The translations under genes and the position numbers were made by a program. This document shows positions 25,801 to 38,200 of a DNA stretch of 64,000 nt, piece after piece (position 1 is the stretch's first letter; every line of letters begins with the position of its first letter). This DNA is from Saturnia japonica (taxonomy: Eukaryota > Arthropoda > Insecta > Lepidoptera > Saturniidae), in the NCBI GenBank assembly GCA_033032175.1, contig CM065318.1, positions 13,144,001-13,208,000 on the forward strand, written 5' to 3'. Below the pieces are notes generated by a model. It had not been told where the DNA came from. It saw nothing but the letters and a program-made list of their open reading frames with translations, and made no database searches.

Positions 25801-28800
25801 ATAAGCAACTTGAAGTATCCACACCTGCTTGCTTATGGAAATTTCTAAAGTCGCTCGGACTATCCAAACCCTTGAATAGGGACGATAAAATTCCTATTGA
25901 CTTGAACTTGTTAAATAAACATTTTGCAAGTGCTACTAAGCTCACACTGAATGTTAAAAATCTTACTCTTAAATTTCTTGCTTGTTTACCCCGTCCTCAG
26001 ATCGCAGTTTGAGTTTTCCCCTACTAGTGAAGATGAAATTACAAAAATATTCCTAACTCTCAATTCCAAAGCTGTAGGTTGTGATAATATTGGTCGTGTC
26101 ATGCTACAATATATTTATAAGCTTATTCTCCCATGTGTGACTTCTATCATAAACTTTTCTTTAACCACGGGGATTTATCCAGCTTCTTGGAAGAATGCTT
26201 ATATTGTTCCGCTTTCTAAAGTTACCAATCCCACAGCTCCTAATCATTTTCGACCTATCTCTATTCTTCCCTTCCTTTCCAAAATTTTGGAATCTATTGT
26301 CAATAAACAAGTTACTTCTTTCCTCACTGACAACGATCTATTAAATCAATTTCAGTCTGGCTTTCGAACCGCCCACAGTACTACTACTGCTCTGCTTAAG
26401 ATCACGGAAGATGTTAGATCTAATATGGAAAAAGGTATGGTCACAGTATTGGTCCTTATTGATTTTAGCAATGCATTTAATGCTGTTGACCACGATCTTC
26501 TGATTGCCGCTCTTTCTTGTCTTCAGTTTTCACCCTTAGTACTGGAATGGTTTTCTTCTTATCTCCGAGATCGTCACCAGGCTGTTCGCGTCTATGATGG
26601 CGAATCAGATTGGTGTGCTCTAGAAGCTGGTGTTCCCCAAGGCGGCATTCTTTCTCCGTTACTTTTTTCTATTTTTATAAACTTACTTACGCCTATTTTA
26701 CAATCCCACTACCATCTCTATCCTGATGACCTGCAATTGTATCTGCATTGCGAAATAAAGAATCTTCCTTCTATAATCAATAATTTAAACAAGGACCTCT
26801 CAAGTTTACTTTCCTGGTCTGAATCTTACGGGATTTATGTTAATCCAACTAAGTGTCAATCCATTGTAATTGGTAGCTCAAAACAGCTTGCTAAAATAGA
26901 CTTTAATTCATTGACTCCTCTTCAATACAATAAATGTACCATTCCTTACTCAACTACGGTGAAAAATCTTGGTATCATCTTCGATACTAAATTATGCTGG
27001 GCAGACCAGGTCAAGGAAGTTAGTAGAAAATTTTATGCTTCTCTTCATTCTCTCATGCGTTTGAAAAACTTTCTTCCTGTTAATACTAAGATTTCCCTAG
27101 TGAATACTCTTCTTCTACCACTTCTGGATTATGCAGACGTTGCTTACTTGGACCTCTCAGAAGATCTCTTAAATAAATTTGATCGTCTACTCAATAACTG
27201 TATCCGTTTCATCTTCCGTCTTCGGAAGTTTGATCATGTTTCTGAATACCGAGCCAGGTTGAAATGGCTACCTATTCGGCAACGTAGGAATATAAGAATA
27301 CTTTGTCTTCTTTTCTCCGTACTTAATAATCCCAAATCCCCTAAATATTTAAAAACACTTTTTCAATCTCTCGCGGATACGCATAATAGACAGCTAAGGT
27401 CTTCTGATTCTTTAATTCTCAGTATACCAAGTCATCATACTAATTTCCGCGACCAATCCTTTGCCGTTACAGCAGCACGACTGTGGAATTCGCTTCCTAT
27501 CAATATCCAACTGGCCAACTCTCGAAATTCCTTCAAGTATTCGCTACGTAGGTTTTACTTGGAGCAATTGAATACTTCTTAATAATATATAATCTTAATA
27601 ATCGTTATAAACTTTTTTTTTACTTAACATTAAGCACACCTTGCATATACCTTTCCCTTGCTCCCTTGGAAGACTGGCAGAGAATGCTTTTTAGCATTAA
27701 GTCCTCCATTTGTACTTTTTTTTTGTGCAATAAAGAATATATATATAACGCCCATAGCGCGCGTCCGCCAGGTCCTCCTCCCACCTCCTGATGACCTCCT
27801 CCCGGGCCTCCCGCCGGACCCTGTCTACCTCTGTGGGAGCTGGAGGCTCCCCTAACTCTCTCCTCGCCGCCGTGAACCTGTACACGGCGGCGAGCACCTC
27901 CGCCTCCAACTCCCACGGCGGGGAGCCAGCAAGAACCATGGCCGCCCCCGCGGACACCGACCGGTACCCGCGGATTAATCTCAGCGCCACGACACGCTGC
28001 GTAGCACGCAGTACGCGTCTGTTCGTGGCGCTGAGGGCATCCGCCCAGATCGGTGCCCCGTAGACGGCCATGCTCTTGACAACTCCCGCGAACAAACGGC
28101 GAAAGCTCGCGCCAGGCCCCCCCGAATTCGGGAGAAGCCGGCCGAGAGCCGCCGCCGCTCCCACTATCCGCGGTTCGAGTCCCTTAAAGTGGGACTCGAA
28201 CCGCCAACGTCCGTCCAGGATGAGGCCCAGATATTTCATCTGGACCCCAACCCGGACCCTCACACTTTCCACGTATATGTGGGCCCCAGCAGGCGGCCCA
28301 CACCGAGGCCCATGGAAAAGTAGGGCCTCGGTCTTCTCAGCCGCCACCCTGAGGCCCAACGCCTTTATGCGCCCGACCACGAGGGCAGCGCCTTCTGTGG
28401 CCAGGCGCGCCACCTCTTCATAAGTCCCCCCCCTGGGCTACGACTAGGGTGTCGTCCGCGAAGGATAGCACGCGAATCCCCGAAGGGAGTGCTACGCGGA
28501 GCACCCAGTCGTAGCCCATGTTCTACAGGAGCGGCCCCAACACCGACCCCTGTGGAACACCACACCCAACGTGCCGTCGAACCACATTACCCCTCCCGTC
28601 TACGAAGGCGACCTCCCTGCCCTGGAGGTAGTCCCCCAACAGCCACCGCAGGTACGAGGGCACTCCGAAAAACCGGAGCGCCTCCCGTATAACACCATGC
28701 GGCAGACTGTTGAAGGCGTTGGCGATGTCGATCGACACCGCCAACAACCTACCACCCCCCTCGGTCCCCTTCGCAGACCACTCCTTCAGGGTGGAGGGCG

Positions 28801-29183
28801 TCCAGCGTTGAACGCCCTCCCCGGAAGCCGAACTGCCGGTCCGAAAGTACCGGCCCAACTTCCTCCAAGTGCCGGACGACACGAGACGCCAATATACGCT
28901 CCAGCATTTTACCCGTGTCGTCCAGCAACACAAGGGGCCGGTACGAGGGCGGGCAGTCCGGGGGGCAACCCTCCTTCGCCAGAAGGCAGAGTCGCCCCGC
29001 CCCACCTTCCAAAGCTTCGGGAACCGTCCAGCCGACAAACAACGGTTGAACAGCTCCCGAAGCTCTCCCCCTATGTGGTCCAGCGCCACACTCAACAGCC
29101 GGCCCGGAACTCCATCCGGGCCAGGCGCCCTCCGCTTGCTGCGGAGGCGCTCCACCACCGACTCCATCTCCTCCTCGTTGGGG

Positions 29184-29216
<33 letters not shown>

Positions 29217-32200
29217 CGGGGGGGGGGCAGCAAGTCCTCCGCAACAGCACTCCCATATGACATGGGAGGCGGGAGGAGCTCCGAAGGGTCGGGCAGTAAC
29301 GTGACTCCGTTAACGGGGGCGCCTGCCCCCGGAAGTTCTTCCGGGCCACCAGGTACGGGCGCCCCCACGGGTCCCTATCCAGGGTCCTGAGGAGCTCCTC
29401 CCACTGCTCATCCTTCGCCCGGCTGATGGCCACCTGCAGGGACTTCCTGGCTTCCCTGTTTGGCCTGTTTGGCGGGCGGTTGTTGCCCCGCGGCATCGAC
29501 GCGTCGCAGACCGTCGTAAGGGCCCTACGGAAGCAGTCCGCGATCGCGTCGATCTCCTCTTCGCTAGGAGCTGGTGCCCGCCAGCTCTGTACTATGGCCG
29601 CCTCTTCAGCGAGCTGCCGATTGAGGCGGCCAAGCACTCACCGTGGGAACGCAGTCTCCCCCTGCGCACGGCGCACCAGCTCCCCTGGAGAGGTGGAGAC
29701 CTCAAACCGGATATACCGGTGGTCTGAGAAGGTCTCCATCTCCCCCAGCACCCTCCAATCCTGCACACGGCGTGCGACAGACGGCGTGGCGAAGGAAACA
29801 TCCACCACGGTTTCATCTATGCCGACGAGCCTAACGTCTGCCCTCTTAATCGGCCTGGTCACTGTAGCGACACCTGCCATCGCCTCTGTTAGCTTCAGTG
29901 CCAGGCCGTCCGCTTTTTCAGAGCCACTGGCACCAGGAAGCTCGATTATCCTGGAGCCAGTAGCTGTCTCCCGAATCTTAATCTCATCTATGCCGAGTCC
30001 GGCCAGCTGGACCACCTCCCGAGCGCCTAGTAGGGCCGCCCTGTAGTCGATCCCCCTCGCCACTGCTTCCGGCTGCAGGGTGACTATCACCGCAGCTGCA
30101 CGTGGCGAGGAGGGCAGCTTGGCCCTGGGGCGAGCTGCTCTCGTCTGCGGTGCAGGAGCCCTCGAAGCCACAGGAGCTACTGGAGTAGCTACTGCAGGTG
30201 CCACCTTCTTTTTCTTCCGGCGCACCACGGTTGACCAAGTTACCTCCTGCGTGTCCGCCTGGGCCAGGGTTGCAACCGCAGCTCCATCCCCCCCAGTCTC
30301 CAGCAATGCGGAGGTAGGCGTCTCAGCTGACCTGGTTCTTGGTCCAGGCTTCTGCACCACGGACCTGGCAGGCACATGTGCTGCCTTCTTGGCGAGCGCT
30401 TGAGTTGAAGAACCCGCAGCTGCCTTCCTCTTATCCGCCGCCAAAGGCGGGCGGATAACCTGCTTAGGAGGCAACCTTACTACAAATTCCTCCAACCGGG
30501 CATTAAGGACCTGGGTCACTGAGTGTACCACTGACCTCTGAAGCCGCATCTCCATGTCTCCCATGGCATTCCGGCACTCCTCCGCTGTTGAGTCCATCTG
30601 AGCTGACTGGACAGGAGGCACCTGCTTATTTGCGTTGGCCTCACGCCTCCATGCAGCAACCGCATCCTTCAAGCTTTCCACTTGCCGACGTAGGTTGTTG
30701 GCCTCCCGCTGCGGAGTCTCCACCACCTCCATCAGACTCTTAGCAGCCCCCTTCAGTTCCTTGATACAGGTCCCTTTTAAGTTCCCGGACTTTCTGCATA
30801 CCTGTAGTATGTCCTGCACTCCTTTGCCTGCCACTTCTCTCAACTTTTCCGTGTCTAGTGCCACCATGTTGACCACCTCGCCCGCAGGCTTAGCAGCCTT
30901 TTTGTACGTATGGCTGCCGAGGGCCCGGTCAGAGGAACTTTCGGTTCCACCCACAATGCGACCCGACGCCCCTGAGCGACCCTTACCCCTCCTGGCAGTG
31001 TTTACCTTCGCGGCAACTGAGACCTCTCTTTCTGAGTCCGAGTCAACACCCCGATCCCCGATAGATCGCTTACGTTGTAACGTAGCGCCCCCTTTATTAA
31101 TCGTTAACAAGGCGTCCCCTTCCATGTTGTCCAGGGACACCTCAATCTCCTCCTCAGATGAGGAAAGGTCCACCCTAGCAGCCTCGCCGGATGACATGGA
31201 CGAGATTTTTGAAATCTCACCGATAACGTCATCTAGTACAAAACGTTTCCTACCTCCTGCCCATCACTGGGCGGCAAATCGGCCCGTTTGCTACCATCCT
31301 CTTTTTCCTTAAAACTAAGACTTATACTAAGGTTTTTGTTTTGATAATTTCCGCTCATTGTTGATCCCACATAATTAGAAACACTACCCCAACGGTCCTT
31401 GACATTATGTAAGACACTTCACCGCAATCGTTTTTATTTTGAAATTAAACAATAAATAGGACAACAATATGTTCAACGATTTATCATTTATTAGAAAAAC
31501 AATATAAATCCCATTACACAAGTGCAGTTTCAATATTACATTACGGACAAACATTGAAATCAGTTTTAAAGTATGAACAATAATGGTCAACTAATTACAA
31601 ACAACAACATTATAGTATAAAAAACAATATTTTTTTTAAGTATTAGTAATTAGTATTGTTATTTATGAAATAGCTACTATCCACAACCTACCTATAGTTA
31701 TAATTAATATTTAGTGGCGTATCCCTTATTTTCAATAACAGCACTGCAACGACGTGGCATTGATTCAATCAATTTCATACATTTTTCTAGGGGGATTTAA
31801 TTCCATGCTTCAAAAAATGCTTCATATAGTTCGTTTTTACTGGTGTTACGTTTGTTTGAGACTTTCTTTTTAACAATACACCAGACATTTTCTAGTGGGT
31901 TTAAATCCGGACTATTTGCTGGCCAGTCTAAAAGGGATATACGCTGTTCGCTAAGGAAACATTCCACGCTATAGGCCGTGTGTTTAGGGTCATTGTCATG
32001 CTGAAAGATCCATGTTACAGGCAAATGATCGGCCGAGTAGGGAATCATTGTGTGTTCTAAGATATTTTTGTATTGCCATTGATCCATTGTACCTTCAATA
32101 TTCCGAACGGGTCCAACTCCACATCCGGAAAAACACCCCCAAACTTTAATGTTACCGCCACCGTGCTTGACTATACTCCTTGTATATTTATAATTAAAAG

Positions 32201-35200
32201 CATTGTTTATAGGACGTCTAACATAGCGCTTTCCATCGGAATTTACCATATTTATTTTTGTTTCATCAGAAAATAACACTTTTTTGCATTCTCGTACCGT
32301 CCAATTAACATATTTTTTAGCGAATAATAATCGCTTCTCTCGGTGTTGGTTGGTAAGAAGCGGTACCTTTCGAGAGATTCTTCCAAACAATTTAGCTTCC
32401 ACTAATCTTCGGCGTATCAGTCTTGACGAGATGTTTCTCGGGTCATCAGGCGAAAAAACTTCATTTTTAATCTGGTTGGACCCTTTACTTGGATCTTTTT
32501 TAGCAACACGAACGATTAGCGTATCTTCTCTGGGAGAGGTTTTTCTTGGCCGAGCCTAAGAACATTTTCAACAGTTCCATGTGTTTTATAATGATCAATT
32601 GCATTAAAAACTTTCTTAGCAGAACAATTTAAATGCTCAGTCATTCTTCTGTACGCCCACTTATGATGTATATGTAAGTTAACAATTATCTGCCTAGTTA
32701 ACGCGTCACAACTTTTATTTTTGCCCATTTCGAACAAAATAAAATTCAGATTAAATTTTGAATTGCCGCCAAAATAATAGAAAAAGCCAAAACACGCGCA
32801 CCTCCAATTTCAAAAAAAGAATGAGCTACGTATGCTTTTTTAAAATGATTCTAATTAGGCGTCCAAGCGGCCAATAACAGAAAATAAACTCCTACATGTG
32901 TAAGACTTATTTTGTAATTAAAAGTAAGATATGTTTTATATTTTATGCATTTAATGAGTTTTTTATTTGAGTGGCTATATTATTGCATGATTATTAATTA
33001 TTGAATGTGTATATTTTTTACGAACATTTGTAAGTTGAAGTTATACTTTCTTTATTCATAAGAAGTGTTTCTAATTATATGACCATCACTGTATATATTG
33101 TTATATTGACAACAGACAGCGCATATTTATAATTTACTAGCTTCTATCAGGGGGTTTGCTCGCATTCAATAAGTGCTACAAGTATCCACCGAAACTCTGC
33201 CAACAAACAGAACGACAAACATTATTTTCAAATATCGTTGTATATTCCTCAAATGCATATTAATTACAATTGTGGGGTGGCACAGATATCGTACCCGACT
33301 GGGAATGCACCCACGCGAAGAACCCATCATTGTGTCGAGTTCAGGAGATCAGCTAGTTAGTAGTATATTTGGGAGATCCTCATCTCTTAGCGCTATTACG
33401 TTGATTGGATTAATCATAAAAGAACTTGATCATACCTAATGCCAAAAAAAGTCACAAGTTTACAACACAGAGTACAAACTACAAAGTACATTTGAGAGGT
33501 CTTACGTTATATAAATAAAAGGAAAATCAACGTTATCAATCACACCTAAAGTTCAATGAACCGTATAAATAAAACGTGACTAAATAAAACTTTTCAATCC
33601 ATATAAAAACTTCGTTTCCAACCAAAACTTCAATTACAAACCTTACAAATCAAAAACATAATTAACTCACATGAACGTTAGTACAATAATAGGCCTTTCG
33701 GTAAAATCATGATTATCGAGCGCCTTAATAAAAGCACAACCACATTGCATTACTGTCCCTTATTAATGGTCTGTACTCTGTAGTCTGAACGGGAGTGGAC
33801 GGGTATTGTGACGTCATTGGTCACTCGCTATTGGTTGTTATAACAAGTGAGGCGTTTATTAAAAAGGCTTCATTTCATTATACTGGAGTCTGTTTATTAG
33901 CCTGTACGCCGCAGTGGCTAGGTTATTGATTGCAAACACAGACGGTTGGTCTAAGCGGTTGGTGTTTAAAATTAAATGAAGAAAAAAAACTGACTATCGT
34001 ATATTCCAGTAAATTGTCTCCATTAAGGACTGTGAAATATTTACAAACAAATTCAATTGAAAACTGTCTGAAACCTTACACGAGCGTCGACACCCTTCAC
34101 AGGTCCATCAGTCACGGTTGTAGTCCTATTCAGTAGATTTTCTCCGGTTGTCACTTATCGGTTTCAATGTACAAATCAGAACTGTAAGCAATCCAAGTTC
34201 CAACTGTAATTTGTTTGGGCGGGTGGAACGATATGATTTTTTGGTTAAATTTGTGCGTTTCGCAAATCGACACACGACACGACGGTGTGGTTTTTATTGA
34301 TAGTAAATAATTCTAAATGTTTTCTAAATATTTGTTTACTATTTGAAATTAATGCGTTTTTAACAGGTCGCAAAATAATATCCCTTAAAGATAGAAATAA
34401 AGAAATATCAACAAAACTAAATTTTTTGTAAGATTGTCTACATTATTTTGTGTATTATAAATTATGTATACCTTGTCTACCTTAACTAAAATTTATGTTT
34501 TCGCATATTCTTTTTGTCAGCAAAATAGTTGCTGTTTTGCCATAACTGACGAATAATCCAGGTTCCACTGCGTTACCAAAGCCAATCTGATTTCATTCTC
34601 AATTATCAATTTTTTGCTAGCTTTACGTCATATTGTATATGAAGTAACAAAGGTTTTATATCTGTCAATCTTACTGCGGACTGATACGGTCAAAACAAAT
34701 TATAACACTATATTCATCTGCATATTCATCCCAAACACTCTTATAACGCTATCTATATTTATCTATTATAATGCCCCAATTAACATTCTGATATAGACAA
34801 TTATTTGTCTTATAATTAAATTACTCTAACATAGAATACATTTTTTGGCCTTATTAATATTATCGACTACACTATGCGATGACTACCTTGAACGCCCTTG
34901 AACTCTATCAATTATATTACCGTAATTTCTCGCTTTAAAATAGAACATGATTTTACTTAATCGCTGTCTTTATGAACAAAACATAAAACTTTTGATATTT
35001 GAAATTTTGATATTTCGAAATAATTTAATACATATATTTAGTTATTCAAATTGGTTGTAACGCATTCATTAGTAATAAAAAATATGCTGAAGTTAGAGTT
35101 ATTTTTCATATTTCTATTTAATTTGTGGTAGTCGCATTCTTCAGCATTAACTATTTATCTTTGAAATAACGCTAAGACTTTTTAAATTTAATATCTAACA

Positions 35201-38200
35201 CACTTGTATTATTAACAAGTAGTTATATAACTACTTTTCTAACGTACGATCCTATCTCGCTTCAATTTTAGAGACGGAGTTAATTGATTAGCTTATATTA
35301 ACGTCTAAAATTAGTTCTGAACACCATTTCAATCGAATGCTAACGCGCAAGACAACAAATTCAAGGCCCTTTGTTACTTTTGTACCACAATCAATATTCA
35401 CAATAGCTCTAAAACCATAAAATTCCTAAACAAAAATGTTTCCATAGATTGAATGTATGAAGCGTACATTTCGTTACATGCCCCTGAACAAAGTATAGCA
35501 TTACGTTACGATTAAATCAGTGAGTCAGAAAAAAGTTCATGGCCGATACTGGGAATCGAAATAGGTGGAAATGTGTTGGTAGTACATATAATTTTGTATT
35601 TTATCCATATAATTTAACCGTATTTACTTGCAACCGCCTATGACTTCGTACGCGTTAATTACAATACAAAACGTAAAAAGAATATAAAACATAGCCGATA
35701 GTTACGATTACATGAACCCGCTGGATGCGAGAAGCGCGGGGCCGGTCATTGTGGCGATCATTGGGGGAATCCTATAATCATCAATGGACGTCTTTCGACT
35801 GAGATTATTGGATAGCCATCGGCCTAAACATAGCATCTACCAGTAAAACATATTTTTTGAACGGGGTCAGAGGTTCCAGTGGTCCTACAAATCCTACAGA
35901 ATTCCTACAAATATATTCAAAAACAATACCACTTTATAATAGTAGTACAGATATACTGGGGAAATATATTCAAGAAACAAATATGCCGCGGGTAACTTCG
36001 CAAAAATAGATATATTGCGAAAACATAATGATACAGAACTATTTAGTCTTGGAATGGCTGAACCATAACAAATTATATATCCGTGCTTCATTTATAGTGC
36101 CTAGATATATATAATATATATCTCTCAAATTTTCTTCCTTCATCGCGTCGTTATCCTCATAGTTGAAGATTACATCTAACTCAAAATGTGGAAAATCAAG
36201 ATGGGTTCATGCGTCTGTCCAAATAAGTCCCGAGATATTTGATCACTCTTGTCCATTGTTAGAACTTCTGGATTCTGGGTGTCTGTAGTCGTCTGGTTAA
36301 ATTGTACACTATGAATTTTAGGTGTCGTAAGTAAAAACTGATATGAGCATATTGATGACCTTTGTTTCGACATTTACGTTTCATCAAAACAGTACTGATT
36401 ACGAGAAGTCTAAAGTTATCTAACATATTAATTTATAGGTCAATGCACCTTATTATAAAATCATTATTATATTTAATAGTATATAGAATATATACTTCAT
36501 AAGTGATTAAATTGTTTTCGCAAATTACTCACCATTAAGGCAAGTAGTCATATTGATTGACTTGACTTTTAAAAAAAAAAAAGTTCGAAAAAGTTTTACT
36601 GCTAGTCAACTAAACCCAAAAACAAAAGCCATCTCCCATTAAATACTTATTAAAAATCCAAATCACAATTAAGTTTTCTTAACTTACGATTAACTGCAGA
36701 AAACTATTTTCTCTATTTTGTTTCCATGAAAACAGCAAACTCTATTCAGTTTTTAGTACTGAAATTGGGTATATGCCAAGACACGCGGCACTCAATGAAT
36801 TTGTGACACCGATATCAGCATACAAGACGAATGTGAACGTATGAAAGCGTGATCATCACTCGTCTTTATCTAATATTAAATTCAATCATTTCTGTATAAA
36901 CGATTAACACAAAATAACATTTCACTGGTTGCCTAGGTAATGTTATAATAATTACATATTTAATACCTACCATCGTGTTTTAAATTTTATATACGAGTTC
37001 TGAATACACACAAAAACATCCAGAAGGATAGGACATTTATTTAAAATTGAACCTACAACCATTACCACTGGTCAAATTGCACACTACAATTATTTTTAAG
37101 AAATAATTGTATTATCAACATGAATTATTGCATCTGCTCAAAACAAGCTACCAAGAGTGTAAGAAGTCGTGAATGGTGGCGACTGGTTTGACACATCCAA
37201 ACTAATTTAACTTGGACTCGTATAACCCAGCTGAAGTAGAAACGAAGAAATGAGAAGAATGACATTACCGAATTGACCCCGATCACCACACACTTAAAGA
37301 AAATCTCGCAGTATTGGCTCGATTCAATGCCTCGCGATTTCAATATCAGCCCGTATTTATATATCTAGCTATCTAGTGATTTTTGCTCGTGTAGATTTAA
37401 AAGCTACCAGGTCGACACTAAGTTTTAACAGTGTTCATAAGTCCTCATCTTTCGGTACCTTCGATGTTCTAGAACTTTATTTTATTCTTAATCAAGTGAA
37501 ATGACATTTACAAGTTCCGAAACATGCCCAAAAAAAACTTCTGTAGCTATATAACTCTTTCACAATACGAAATTACATTACATATTACTGACAATAGTAC
37601 TGCGTGAATGACGATTAAGTCATGCTTCGCCAATGACTTCAGTCTAGACAGCAAAGAGGGTTATACGGTGAACTTCAACACTAATCAAGTATTCAATACA
37701 ATTGGATTAAAATATTGAAAACGTGTAAGTCAAAGAAACGTTTAGAACGATTTAGTACAATTAGGGCGATACCTTAAAATTCTGAAATAGATATGTAATC
37801 CCATTACAGGTAAGTTTTAAGTAACAGCAGTATAAAACCAAAACTAAATTATCGTAAAAAAAAAATTGTCAATTATAAACATAAAAAAAAGAAATCTTTG
37901 GATTACAATCAATGCATCATTGTTCTTTACCATAATAACCACGTGCGATCGTTCGTCCTCGACCTGATGCCAGATGGCCGGTTTACTGTGCGACTTGGTA
38001 ATTTACTAAGCGAGCTAGTAGACATGGTACACACTTTACATACGAAGCGATCGAAGAATTTAAATAGATTTTATAACATGCTCAACCTTATGTATAGATT
38101 TATAAACAGCCTTTTTGCAAATGCTACTTATTATGAGCTGTCTTCATAAATTGTGGGACGCTATCCACCATAAATATTTTAACACCGGATATCAAGTAGT

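Larger units (their letters stand above)
25150..31355 (-). mobile_element. R1-clade non-LTR retrotransposon, internally deleted and interrupted
   Basis: A GC-rich element, about 4.2 kb once the nested insert at 25785-27746 is subtracted. Read on -: ORF1 (Gag-like), end of an AP endonuclease domain, reverse transcriptase with [25 protein letters not shown] and [12 protein letters not shown], then a C-terminal zinc-finger-like [18 protein letters not shown]. These are typical of the R1 group (R1, TRAS, Waldo types); it is not in rDNA here. It is dead: large deletion, stops and frameshifts listed in the parts below. Ends are approximate; the 3' end lies near 25150. Confidence 0.85.

Noticed and set aside
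25326..25804. Two + strand frames of about 100 codons
   Set aside because: Antisense of the R1-clade C-terminus, which has the recognisable CCHC-like motif on -.
28571..29390. Long + strand frames (229 and 173 codons)
   Set aside because: Antisense shadows of the GC-rich R1-clade ORF2, rich in P, R and G, without any domain.
30635..31312. 225-codon + strand frame
   Set aside because: Antisense of the R1-clade ORF1.
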